A stretch of DNA of 64,000 nucleotides from an uncultured Candidatus Melainabacteria bacterium. Lineage in GTDB: Bacteria; Cyanobacteriota; Vampirovibrionia; Gastranaerophilales; Gastranaerophilaceae. The position numbers and the translations under genes were made by a program. Of this stretch, positions 41,557-51,900 are shown piece by piece (position 1 is the stretch's first letter; the number at the start of each line of letters is the position of its first letter). Below the pieces are notes generated by a model, which ran no database searches, was not told the DNA's origin, and saw nothing but the letters and a program-made list of their open reading frames with translations. Where the stretch lies: positions 186,001 through 250,000 of the forward strand of contig CAKUZB010000001.1 of the NCBI GenBank assembly GCA_934717745.1. The letters run 5' to 3'.

Positions 41557-43176
41557 ATGGATAAGAAAATCGAATTTTTAAATTATTCAGCAATTGTTAT
41601 TGGTAGCGGCCTTGCAGGTTTGTATTCCGCTTTAAAAATTGAACAAATTTTGTCTGAAAATTCAAAAATTTTGTTAGTAACAAAGGCGGAATTGGGTGAA
41701 AGCAATTCAAGATATGCTCAAGGTGGTATTGTTGCAGTATTGAAAGAGAATACAGATGATTCAGTTGCATCTCACGTTTCAGACACTCTTAATGCGGGTG
41801 CAGGGTTAAGTGATTTTAATGCTGTAAAATATACTTCTGAAAAGTCTGATGAAGTTATAAAAGATTTAATTGATTCCGGAGTTGAGTTTGACTGTGATGA
41901 AAACGGTAATTTATTATTTACTCTTGAAGGTGCTCACAGTGTAAGACGTATTTTGCACTGTAATGGAGATGCAACGGGTCGAGGAATTGAAAAGCAATTA
42001 TCAAAACTTGTTGCAGAAAATGAAAATATTAAAGTTTTAGAAAATACAATTGCTGTAGAACTTGTAATAGAAGACGATTGTTGTAAAGGTGCTGTTTTAT
42101 TTAACGGAAATGATTATAAAGTCGCTCTTTCAAATTATGTTGTCTTAGCAACCGGTGGTTTGGGACAAATGTACAAAAATACAACAAATCCAAAATGTGC
42201 TACAGGCGACGGTTATGCTCTTGCTTTTAATAGCGGTGCAATTCTTCAAGATATGGAATTTGTTCAATTTCACCCGACTGCTTTGGCTGTAAATTCTACA
42301 GATGCTAACTTTTTGGTTAGCGAAGCAGTAAGAGGCGAGGGGGCAAAATTAGTTGATGAGAAAAAAGTTTCTTATATGAAAAAATATCATGAACTTGAAG
42401 ATTTAGCCCCTAGAGATATTGTTACTCGTGCGAATTTTGCTGAAATGCAAAAAAGTGGTAAAGATTATGTTTTTTTGAACGCAACTTTAATTGGCAATGA
42501 AAAAATCCAAAAACGTTTTCCAACAATTTCTGAAACTTGTTTGAGAAACGGTATTGATATGTCAAAGGATTTGATTCCTGTTCATCCTGCTGCTCATTAC
42601 TTTATGGGTGGTGTGAAATCAAATGTTGACGGCAGAACGTCAATAAAAGGATTGTTTGCTGTTGGTGAAGTTGCATCGACCGGTTTGCAAGGTGCAAACC
42701 GACTGGCAAGTAATTCTCTTTTAGAATGTGTTGTTATGGCATATTCGCTTGCAAAATATATTCAAATTGATATGAAATTGTCTTTGGTTGAAAAAACTGA
42801 AAATATCGAAAAAATTGCTAAAAAATATTTGCAGGAATTAGGTTTTGCAGAATATGATACGAAATCTTTGAAAGAAGAATTACAAAATATTATGTGGAAC
42901 GGGGTTGGAATTATTCGAAGCGAAGATAGTTTGAAAAGTGCAAATTCTCAACTTCAAACTTTAAAATCAAAATTCTTGCGTAACGCTAAATGCTTGAATA
43001 TTGAAGAATATGAGTTTAAAAATATGTTAACTGTGGCTCAAATTATTATTAATTCGGCCTTAAACAGAAAAGAATCACGAGGAGCACATTATCGTTCAGA
43101 TTTTTCCGGAACAAAGGAAATTGCTGAGCATACGTGTGTTCAGAAAAAACAAGGAGAATTTAGTTTTGTTAGATAA
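41557..43176 (+). CDS. nadB: L-aspartate oxidase
   Basis: About 539 aa flavoenzyme of the succinate dehydrogenase flavoprotein family; oxidises L-aspartate to iminoaspartate for NAD synthesis. FAD site 'AIVIGSGLAGLYSALKIEQI', 'NSRYAQGGIVAVLKENTDD', 'EGAHSVRRILHCNGDATGRG' and the C-terminal 'GLFAVGEVASTGLQGANRLA' then 'SNSLLECVVMAYS'. The frame reaches back to a GTG at 41497, but that lies before the promoter; ATG at 41557 matches the protein start. Overlaps nadC by 11 bases. NadA is not in the window. Confidence 0.95.
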   Translation: MDKKIEFLNYSAIVIGSGLAGLYSALKIEQILSENSKILLVTKAELGESNSRYAQGGIVAVLKENTDDSVASHVSDTLNAGAGLSDFNAVKYTSEKSDEVIKDLIDSGVEFDCDENGNLLFTLEGAHSVRRILHCNGDATGRGIEKQLSKLVAENENIKVLENTIAVELVIEDDCCKGAVLFNGNDYKVALSNYVVLATGGLGQMYKNTTNPKCATGDGYALAFNSGAILQDMEFVQFHPTALAVNSTDANFLVSEAVRGEGAKLVDEKKVSYMKKYHELEDLAPRDIVTRANFAEMQKSGKDYVFLNATLIGNEKIQKRFPTISETCLRNGIDMSKDLIPVHPAAHYFMGGVKSNVDGRTSIKGLFAVGEVASTGLQGANRLASNSLLECVVMAYSLAKYIQIDMKLSLVEKTENIEKIAKKYLQELGFAEYDTKSLKEELQNIMWNGVGIIRSEDSLKSANSQLQTLKSKFLRNAKCLNIEEYEFKNMLTVAQIIINSALNRKESRGAHYRSDFSGTKEIAEHTCVQKKQGEFSFVR

Positions 43177-43999
43177 ATTTTTAATTGATAAACACGTATT
43201 AATGGCTTTAGAAGAGGATATAGGGTTTGGTGATATTACAACTGACAATCTTGCAAAAGAGGGTGATGTTTTAACAGCCGAATTGAACACAAGAACAGAT
43301 GGGGTTTTGTGCGGTGTTAAAGTTTTTGAACGTGTTTTTAAGTTGTTGTCTGAAGATGTTGAAATTAAATTTAATTTTAAAGATGGCGACATAATTAAAA
43401 AAGGCGATACAATTGCGGTTATTAAAGGTTCTGCTGATGCCGTATTAAAAGGCGAAAGAACTGCTTTGAATTATATTCAAAGAATGAGCGGTATTGCAAC
43501 CGAAACAAAAAAATATCAAGATGCAATTGGTGATAATAAAGCAAGAATTTCAGATACAAGAAAAACTACTCCAAACTTCAGAATTTTTGAAAAATATTCT
43601 GTATTTGTCGGTGGTGCTTGTTTGCATAGATTTAATCTTGCAGATTGTGCGATGATTAAAGACAATCACATAAAACTTGCCGGCTCATTGACAAAAGCGG
43701 TTGAAATGATTAGAAAAAATATTTCTCACACTCACAAAATCGAGGTTGAATGTGATACTTTAGAACAGGTAAAAGAAGCCGTAAGTTGTGGTGCTGACAT
43801 AATTATGCTTGATAATATGGATTATGACACAATGAAAAAAGCAGTTTCAATTATCGACGGAAAAACAATTATTGAAGCAAGTGGAAATGTTAATCTTTCA
43901 ACAGTTGGTGAAATTGCAAAAACAGGTGTTGATATTATTTCATCAAGTGCAATTGTAGCAAAAGCACCTACTTTAGACCTTGCTTTAGATATTGAGTAA
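43166..43999 (+). CDS. nadC: Nicotinate-nucleotide pyrophosphorylase (carboxylating)
   Basis: About 277 aa, converts quinolinate and PRPP to nicotinate mononucleotide. Motifs 'ALEEDIGFGDITTDNLA', 'ERTALNYIQRMSGIAT', 'ISDTRKTTPNFRIFEKYSVF', 'GGACLHRFNLADCAMIKDNH' and 'IEVECDTLEQVKEAVSCGAD'. The start appears to be TTG at 43166: it follows AAGGAG at the right distance, while the upstream part of the frame lies inside nadB. The later ATG at 43202 would cut the N-terminal helix. Rare-start use with a strong site suggests tuned expression. Completes the nadB-nadC pair. Confidence 0.93.
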   Translation: MLDKFLIDKHVLMALEEDIGFGDITTDNLAKEGDVLTAELNTRTDGVLCGVKVFERVFKLLSEDVEIKFNFKDGDIIKKGDTIAVIKGSADAVLKGERTALNYIQRMSGIATETKKYQDAIGDNKARISDTRKTTPNFRIFEKYSVFVGGACLHRFNLADCAMIKDNHIKLAGSLTKAVEMIRKNISHTHKIEVECDTLEQVKEAVSCGADIIMLDNMDYDTMKKAVSIIDGKTIIEASGNVNLSTVGEIAKTGVDIISSSAIVAKAPTLDLALDIE

Positions 44000-44127
44000 T
44001 TGTTTGTAAAAAGGTTTTAATAATTGCTTCAAATTAGAGGAGTTTGAGGCTTATTTGTGCTAGAATTTTTATAACGAAGTATAAGAAAATAGTGAAAATT
44101 TTTATATAAATAGCGAATGCGGGTATT

Positions 44128-45609
44128 GTGTTAAATCCGACTAAAAACATATTAAAATTCAATATGATTTTTATTGCAATTTTTGGATTATTTTTGCAAT
44201 TGTTTTTGCCTGCTTTTGCGATAGAAGATACTGTCGAAAATGTTGAAAACAAAAAGCCTAAAAAACTTAAAAAAGTAGATGTGAAAAAGTCTAAAGAACT
44301 TTATATTCCTGAATACGACGGTGTTGTGCAAAAATTAGAAAAAACTTATACTTCAACAATAAATTTTGACTCAATTGTAAAAACGGCAAAAAAACATTCT
44401 TATGATTTAAAAATAGCGGATTTTGATATTCTTATTTCAAAAACAACTATTATGAATGCTCGTTCTGAATATTTTCCAAAATTAAGTGTCGGTGTTGGTA
44501 CTGAATATACAAAAAGTCTTAGAGATGATGGACTATCGACTGTTTCTATCGGAGATAGTTTTATTAATCCATATACTCGTTATCAATCAATTATTGGGTT
44601 GACATTGAATTATAATCTTTTTGATTTTGGGGTTAGACGTGGAAATCTTGATATTGCAAAAGAAGATGTTGCTCTTAAAACATTACAAGAAGCCGAAAAA
44701 CTACAAGAACTCACCCTGAATTTGATTGACCTTTATAGCAAAATTTATATGACAAAATCGCAAATTAAATTATATGATGAGATTTTAAAGGTTCAAAAAC
44801 AAAATTTAGAAATGACAAAACGTTTGTTTAACGCCAAAGAAGTTTCAAAAACTGAATTAAACGAACGTATGTCTATTGTGTTGAATACAGAAAAAAAGAT
44901 TTTTGATTTGAAGAAAATAATGTCTGAATCATTGAATTGGCTGGCTTTTTATACCGGAGAAAATTATGATTTGAATAATTTAACAGTAAATGAAATGAAA
45001 AAACCTCATATAAATCTTGATGAAACAACTGACTATACGCAAACTATAACTTGGAAAATTTATGAAAAAGAAATTAAGAAAAAAGAATTGGAACTAAAAG
45101 TTGCAAAAAGAAATTACTTGCCGAAAGTAAATGCTTATGGTCGTTATTATATTTACGGTGCTGATGCGAACAGTTATGGAGATAGTTTTGGTGATATAAA
45201 ACCGTCAACATTTACCGTTGGTGGTTCGATTAATATGGCTTTGTTTGACGGTATGAAGAATTATTCAAATGTTCAAAAAGTTTCATTAGAATTAAGGCAA
45301 ATGCAGGTACAACGTGATAAGGCAATTGCTCAATGGCTTACCAGACTTGCATCTTTGCGAGGTAATATGATTTATATGACTGACCAAATCGAAACAAGTC
45401 AAAAAATTCTAAAAGAATTGAATGACAAGGATAAATCTCTTAGCAGATTAGTTTCAAAACGTGTGATTTCACCAATTGAACTTAATGATGAAAAAATAAA
45501 ATTGCTGGAACAAAAAATAGATTATGAAAATAATAAATCGACTGCAACTGCTATTTTGTATGGCATTCAGACATTAACAATGAATGAAGGAAATTCAGAT
45601 GGAAAATAA
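44128..45609 (+). CDS. TolC-family outer membrane efflux protein
   Basis: 493 aa. N-terminal Sec signal (basic start, then MIFIAIFGLFLQLFLPAFA), Lys-rich spacer and the two tandem coiled-coil repeats of TolC/OEP proteins: the first around 85-300 ('ARSEYFPKLSVGVGTEYTKS', 'LNLIDLYSKIYMTKSQIKLY'), the second around 320-490 ('VAKRNYLPKVNAYGRYYIYG', 'IELNDEKIKLLEQKIDYEN'). It should form the trimeric outer-membrane exit channel of the type I secretion system whose ABC transporter and adaptor follow. The GTG at 44128 gives a proper signal peptide; ATG at 44164 would lack the basic n-region. Overlaps the ABC gene by 11 bases. Confidence 0.9.
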   Translation: MLNPTKNILKFNMIFIAIFGLFLQLFLPAFAIEDTVENVENKKPKKLKKVDVKKSKELYIPEYDGVVQKLEKTYTSTINFDSIVKTAKKHSYDLKIADFDILISKTTIMNARSEYFPKLSVGVGTEYTKSLRDDGLSTVSIGDSFINPYTRYQSIIGLTLNYNLFDFGVRRGNLDIAKEDVALKTLQEAEKLQELTLNLIDLYSKIYMTKSQIKLYDEILKVQKQNLEMTKRLFNAKEVSKTELNERMSIVLNTEKKIFDLKKIMSESLNWLAFYTGENYDLNNLTVNEMKKPHINLDETTDYTQTITWKIYEKEIKKKELELKVAKRNYLPKVNAYGRYYIYGADANSYGDSFGDIKPSTFTVGGSINMALFDGMKNYSNVQKVSLELRQMQVQRDKAIAQWLTRLASLRGNMIYMTDQIETSQKILKELNDKDKSLSRLVSKRVISPIELNDEKIKLLEQKIDYENNKSTATAILYGIQTLTMNEGNSDGK

Positions 45610-47755
45610 TAATAAAACTCAACAACAAGATATTGAACAAACCAAAAAGCGAGCAAATACAGGAATTGCGTGTTTAGATATTGTCGCAAGAATGAATAGA
45701 GTTGATGTAGATATGCGTGCGGTAGTCAAAGAGTATGGGGTAGAAACGGTTGATTTACCTGCGGAAGAACTGGTTAGAATTGCCAAAAATACCGGATTTA
45801 AAATTAAAAGAAAAAATGTTAAAATAGATGAGATTTCTCCTCAATATCCGCTTCCTGCAATTGCTCAAATGCAAGATGAATCTTATGTTGTGATTTTGGG
45901 AATTAAAAAAGACGAAAATAAAGTTCTTATTTTAGATCCGCTTGCTTCTCAGCCTGAACCTATTGAAATTAAAGAATTTGAAAGAAAAATTAATGACGGA
46001 ATTTTTATTTTAAAACACAAAAATCTTGTAAGTGATATGAAGTTTGGTTTTAAGTGGTTTTTTAATGAGATTTTAAATTACAAAAAAATCATTGCACAAG
46101 TCTTGTTGGGTTCTTTTGTAATTCAGTTATTTGGGCTTGTAACTCCATTATTTACGCAAGTTATTTTGGATAAGGTTCTTGTTCATCGAACTATTTCAAC
46201 ATTGAATGTTTTAGGGTTTGCGTTCATTGTTGTTGCCGGATTTGAGTTTTTATTAAATTTGTCGAGAAATTATATTTTTATGCACACAACGAACAAAATT
46301 GATGCAAAATTAGGCTCAAAATTGTTCAAACACTTGTTCCGTTTATACTTTGTGTATTTCGAAAATCGACAAGTTGGTAATATCATCGCAAGAGTACGTG
46401 AATTGGACAGAATAAGAGAATTTATTACAAATAAATGTGTAACTGTTGTAATTGATTCGTTCTTCTCTTTAGTTTTTGTTGCGATAATGCTTTTGTATAG
46501 TGTTAAATTAACTTTGATTGCAGTGGCTTTTGTCGCGGTTATTGGTTTTATTTATTTGCTTGTAACTCCGGAGTTGCGTGCAAGATTGGAAGAAAAATTC
46601 CAAATGGGTGCAATTCAAAATTCTTATCTTGTTGAGTCGGTAACGGGTATTCAAACTGTTAAATCTCTTTCTATTGAGGGTTCAATGTTTAGAAAATGGG
46701 AAGAAAAACTTGGTCAATATTTGAAATCAAGTTTTAACCTTGCTGTAATTGGTAATTTTACAGGTTCTTTCTGCACTTTACTTCAAAAATTAATGACAAT
46801 TTCAATTCTTTATCTTGGAGTTTTATTGGTTATAAATAATCAACTTACAATAGGTCAGTTGATTGCATTTCAGATGTTTGCAGGTCAATTCAGCGGTCCT
46901 ATTTTGAGGCTTGTAAATCTTTGGAATGAATTACAACAAGCACTATTATCTGTTGATAGAATTGGCGATATTTTGAATAGCCCACAAGAAATTCAATCAA
47001 ATGATGCTATTACGTTGAGAAATGTTCGTGGTGATATTAAAATTGAAAATCTGTCTTTCAAATATAATCCGGAAGCACCAATGGTTTTGAATAGAGTTAA
47101 TCTTGATATTAAGGCTGGCATGAAAGTTGGGTTTGTAGGGCGTAGTGGTAGCGGTAAATCGACTATTACAAAATTAATTCAACGTTTATACTATGCAACT
47201 GAGGGAACAATTTTTATCGATGGAATTGATATTAGAAATATTAATCCGGTGTGGTTGAGAACTCATATTGGTATTGTTTTGCAGGAAAATTATCTGTTCT
47301 CAGGCACAATAAAAGAAAATATTGCATTACCACGTCCAAATATGCCAATGGAAGCAATTATCGAGGTTTCTAAAATCTCGGGTGCTCACGAATTTATTTC
47401 AAAACTTCCAAAAGGTTATGATACTGAGGTTGGTGAACGTGGTTCGAGTTTGTCTGGCGGTCAAAAACAAAGGATTGCAATTGCAAGAGCCTTGATTACA
47501 AATCCAAAAATATTGATTTTTGATGAGGCAACTTCAGCACTTGATTATGAATCTGAAAGCATTATTAAAAAGAATTTGAATATAATAACTCGTGATAGAA
47601 CAACAATTATTATTGCTCATCGACTTTCTACAATAAAAGATTGCGACTTGATTGTTTGTTTCGATAACGGAAATATTGTTGAACAAGGTACTCACGAAGA
47701 ACTTCTTGCAAAAGACGGGTATTACAAGCATTTATACGATGCACAAAATGATTGA
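45599..47755 (+). CDS. Type I secretion ABC transporter with inactive C39-like domain
   Basis: About 718 aa, HlyB/LktB-like exporter. Residues 1-140 form a C39-like domain, six membrane segments cover about 160-430, and the ATPase about 470-718. Walker A 'GFVGRSGSGKSTITKLI', Q-loop 'LQENYLFSGTIKENI', signature 'SLSGGQKQRIAIARAL', Walker B 'ILIFDEATSALD', H-loop 'IIAHRLSTIK'. In the C39-like domain Thr21 stands at the catalytic Cys position ('ANTGIACLDI') and Ser replaces His ('QDESYVVILG'), so it should recognise cargo without cleaving it, as HlyB does. ATG at 45599 follows AAGGAA within tolC. Directly followed by the adaptor and RTX genes. Confidence 0.93.
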   Translation: MENNNKTQQQDIEQTKKRANTGIACLDIVARMNRVDVDMRAVVKEYGVETVDLPAEELVRIAKNTGFKIKRKNVKIDEISPQYPLPAIAQMQDESYVVILGIKKDENKVLILDPLASQPEPIEIKEFERKINDGIFILKHKNLVSDMKFGFKWFFNEILNYKKIIAQVLLGSFVIQLFGLVTPLFTQVILDKVLVHRTISTLNVLGFAFIVVAGFEFLLNLSRNYIFMHTTNKIDAKLGSKLFKHLFRLYFVYFENRQVGNIIARVRELDRIREFITNKCVTVVIDSFFSLVFVAIMLLYSVKLTLIAVAFVAVIGFIYLLVTPELRARLEEKFQMGAIQNSYLVESVTGIQTVKSLSIEGSMFRKWEEKLGQYLKSSFNLAVIGNFTGSFCTLLQKLMTISILYLGVLLVINNQLTIGQLIAFQMFAGQFSGPILRLVNLWNELQQALLSVDRIGDILNSPQEIQSNDAITLRNVRGDIKIENLSFKYNPEAPMVLNRVNLDIKAGMKVGFVGRSGSGKSTITKLIQRLYYATEGTIFIDGIDIRNINPVWLRTHIGIVLQENYLFSGTIKENIALPRPNMPMEAIIEVSKISGAHEFISKLPKGYDTEVGERGSSLSGGQKQRIAIARALITNPKILIFDEATSALDYESESIIKKNLNIITRDRTTIIIAHRLSTIKDCDLIVCFDNGNIVEQGTHEELLAKDGYYKHLYDAQND

Positions 47756-47769
47756 TTTAAGGAGTAAAT

Positions 47770-48825
47770 ATGAATAAGTTAAATAAAATTATGAAAAAAT
47801 TTATAAATTTTTTAATTCCTAAAGAAGATGACTCTCACGAATTTAAACCTATTCTTGCGGAAATTGAGGACAAACCGATGAATCCAATTGGTCCAACTGT
47901 GTTTTGGCTAGTGATTTTATTTATGGTTATTTCTGTTTTATGGTTATATTTTGGTAAAGTTGATGTTGTTGTAACCGCAAGAGGCATTGTAATTCCTGCC
48001 GGTGAAGAAAAACTTGTTCAATCGCTGGACAAAGGTGTTGTATCAGAACTTCTTGCAAAAGAGGGTGATTATGTTAAAAAAGGTCAACTTTTGGCAGTTG
48101 TTTCACCCGCAGAACACGAACCGGCATTGGAATTAAACAATTTGGCAGAAGAAGAAAAATCTTTAATTGAACAAATCGGTGCGGATAAAGATAGATTAAG
48201 AATTGCTCAAGCAAATCGACAAAGATTAAGTGAGGTTATTGATATTATTCCACAAAGTAAATATGACGAGGTTGTCGTTGAAATTACAACACTGACTCAC
48301 GAAATCAATAGTCTAAGTGCTTCGTTGTCAGAAGTTAGAAATAAACGTCAGCAGATTGAAAAACTTCGTCAAGAGTTGAAATCTCCTATTGACGGTTATG
48401 TTGGTCAAATTTTTGTTCATACTGTTGGCGGAGTTGTTACGCCTGCCGAAAAAATTATGTCTGTTGTTCCGGATAAAGCGAATTTGCAAATTAAAGCAAC
48501 AGTTTTAAATCAGGATATAGGTTTTGTTGAAACTGACATGCCTGTATCAATAAAACTTGATACTTATAACTTTCAAAAATACGGATTGTTAAGCGGTATT
48601 GTAACTGTTGTATCTCCAAATAGTATTGAAGATGAAAGATTTGGACAAGTTTATGAAGTTTATATTAAGCCAACAACAACAAAATTAATGGTTGAGGGCA
48701 AAGAGCAATCAATGAAAATTGGTATGTCGACAACAAACGAAATTAAAATTGGAAAACGTCGAATAATTGAATTCTTTATTTATCCTTTAATCAAATATCT
48801 TGATGAAAGTATAAAGGTTCAATAG
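47770..48825 (+). CDS. HlyD-family membrane fusion protein
   Basis: 351 aa periplasmic adaptor. Short cytoplasmic tail, one membrane segment at about 44-64 ('PTVFWLVILFMVISVLWLYF'), lipoyl/barrel-sandwich halves ('VQSLDKGVVSELLAKEGDYV', 'LKSPIDGYVGQIFVHTVGGV'), a central coiled coil of only about 80 residues, and a C-terminal beta-barrel domain ending 'RRIIEFFIYPLIKYLDESIK'. The last segment is the conserved HlyD/PrtE C-terminus. The hairpin is far shorter than in E. coli HlyD (478 aa in total). AAGGAG nine bases before ATG, 14 bases after the ABC gene. It should link the ABC transporter to the TolC channel. Confidence 0.92.
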   Translation: MNKLNKIMKKFINFLIPKEDDSHEFKPILAEIEDKPMNPIGPTVFWLVILFMVISVLWLYFGKVDVVVTARGIVIPAGEEKLVQSLDKGVVSELLAKEGDYVKKGQLLAVVSPAEHEPALELNNLAEEEKSLIEQIGADKDRLRIAQANRQRLSEVIDIIPQSKYDEVVVEITTLTHEINSLSASLSEVRNKRQQIEKLRQELKSPIDGYVGQIFVHTVGGVVTPAEKIMSVVPDKANLQIKATVLNQDIGFVETDMPVSIKLDTYNFQKYGLLSGIVTVVSPNSIEDERFGQVYEVYIKPTTTKLMVEGKEQSMKIGMSTTNEIKIGKRRIIEFFIYPLIKYLDESIKVQ

Positions 48826-48914
48826 GTGTATGTAAATATTAATTAAGTTATTGATTTGTACATGTCCAATTTGGTACACTAAAATAGAGTAATAGTATAT
48901 TAAGGTAAAATGTA

Positions 48915-51900
48915 ATGGCACAATTCAACGATAAAGCAAGCGGTTTAAATGTTTCAGTAGAGGGAAAAACTCTTAATAGCACCGTTAATGTTAACGGATT
49001 AAATATAAAAGGGGTAAGTAATATTACGTTACTTGATTCAGAAGATGCACTTATAAAAAAAGGTAGCGATATTTCATCTTCTCTTACTGCGGGTGATAGT
49101 TACAATGTTTATGGTGCACCTGCAAAATGGATTTTAGATAAAGAGCAACAGTACAACAATTGTGGTATTGAATCTTGTTTAAATATTTTGGCTATTGCAG
49201 GCAAATATGATATTAAAGACCAAATAAAAGACGAGAATGAATTTACTTTATGGGCTATTACTAACAAATATAACGACGAAGATTATTATGGCGAAGATAC
49301 TTATCCGTTCGGAAAATTAAATCTTGAAGACGGTGGAACTATTTACGAGCAAAGACTAGAAATATTAAAGGCAAAAGGCTTAGAATCGGGCAGTGTTGGT
49401 AATTATGCCGAAGAGAGTTCAGAATGGTATAAAAACGAAATGGCAAATGACGAGTTTTTAAAGGATTTGAACCAGGAGTATAAAGAAAATGCTGAAACAT
49501 ATAATAATTATCAAAAACAATATGAAGAACTTCAAAAACAACGTGAAGAACTGATAAAAGCCGGTCGTCCTACTGGTGATATTGACAAAAGACTTGCAGC
49601 GGTTGAAGAAAAACTTATAGAGACGGCTTTATGGGCTACTGTACTTCAACAAAAAATGATGTCGTATGTTACAGAGCAATGGAATAATTATTTCTTGGCT
49701 AATCATAAAGAAGAAGACGTTTTAAACCATATTGTTGATGCGGTTAAATCAGGTAAAGCCGTTATTGCTGGTGGAGATGCCAGATATTTATGGCCTAACT
49801 ATGAAACTGAAGATTATGCAGGTCATGCTGTTACGGTGTTAGGTGTAGTAACTGATAAAGGCGGAAAAACTGTTGGTTTTTATATTCAAGATACAGGAAA
49901 TCCTGAGGTTGGGTTCTCTTTTGTAACTTCTGATAAATTGTTATCATTTATTACTTCTAATCATACTGATTATTGGAATGGTGTAACTCAAATGAATGTT
50001 ACGCTTGAGAATATTAAATCTTGGGCTGATAAATTAAACGCTACAGGTAACAAAGATGACAATATCATTACAGGTAATGATATTGATAATGTCTTAAAAG
50101 GTCTGGGTGGTAATGATACTTTATATGGTAACGGCGGAAATGATACTTTAGACGGTGGCGACGGCAACGATTATTTAGACGGTGGCGACGGCGATGACTC
50201 TTTGCTTGGCGGAAAAGGAAATGATACACTTTTAGGTGGCGACGGTAACGATACTCTTGCTGGTGGCGACGGTAATGACTCGCTTGTCGGCGGTGCGGGT
50301 AATGATTCTTTAATCGGAGGCAATGGAAATGATACTATTGTTGGCGGTGAAGGTGATGATATTTTAGTTGGTGGTGTCGGAAATGATACTTACGTTTTTA
50401 GTAAATTATGCGGAAACGATACTTTAATTTTAGGGGTAAGTGGTAAAGATAATTTAATTTTTACTGATGTTGCCTTTGATGATTTGCAATACGAAAAGAA
50501 AGATATGGATTTGGTTATCACTTATAACAAAGTGAAAAATCCTGATAATCCAGACGATGAGGGTACTCCGGAAACTCTTACTATCAAGGATTATTTTAAA
50601 GCAAATAATCACTTCTTAGTTTCAGAGGTTCAGGATAGTTCAGGTTCTTCAAAAACATTACAAGAGTTATTGACGGGTAATATTCCTATCAAGTTTAATG
50701 AAGATTCTGCAACTCTTGTTCATGGTACGTTCTTAGACGATAATATTACAGCCCCTGCTGATAATGTTTATGATGATACAATTTATGGTGCTGCCGGTAG
50801 CGATACAATTATTTCTTACGGTGGTAATGATTTAATTTACGGCGATAGTTTTGACGAAAATACTCCATTTGATAAGATACTTGAGGGTGAAACTTACGAC
50901 GATTACATAGAGGCAGGTTTAGGTGATGATACAATTTATGGTGAAGCCGGTAATAACACAATTGTATTTAACGGAAATAATACAATAACAAATGATGACG
51001 GCAGTCAGTCTATTGTGGGCGACGGTAACGACGTTGTATATTCAGGTCAAGGTACAGATGCACTTGTATTTAAAGATGTTGCGTACAAAGATTTAACGTT
51101 CACTTTTGACGGAGATAACTTGATTATCAAATATGGTATGGATTCTGCAAATCCTGACAGCACAGTTACAATCGTTGATTACTTGAAAGATGAAAAATTA
51201 ACAAGTTCTGTAAAATATATCGTTGATAAAAATAGTGAAAAATTTATAATTGTAGACCAACTTTCAGGATTTGAAATTATAGGTTCTGCTGATAAAAAGA
51301 ATGAATTAACAGGTTCATCTTTGTCTGATACTATTACGGGTGGTAATTTAGCCGATATTATTAATGCAGGAAAAGGTAATGATTACATCAACGGTGGCGA
51401 CGGAAATGATACAATTGACGGTGGCGACGGTGAAGATTATATTTTAGGTGGTGCAGGAAATGATGTTATTCATGCCGGTAGCGGTAATGACATTATTATA
51501 GGTGGCACCGGAAACGACAAATTGTATGGTGATAACGGAGATAATCAGTTTATTTTCAATGCTGGCGACGGAAACGATACAATTTTTTCAGGCACAGGTA
51601 ATGATACTGTCATTCTTAAAGATTCAACTTTGAATTCTTTAGAGTTTATTAATGATAATAAAGGTAATTTGATTATTCGTGATACTGCAAATAATCTTTC
51701 AATTACTATTGATGAATATTTCAAAAAAAATGGAATTACTTCTGTAAAAAATTTAATTGATTCTACAGGAAAATCTTATCATATCGGCAATTTGTTAGAT
51801 AACCTAAAAATGGAAGCAGATAATGCTTATGACAATGAGTTAAATGGTTCTTTCTTGGGTGAAAGAATTGACGGAAGTTCTAACAAAGATACAATATATG

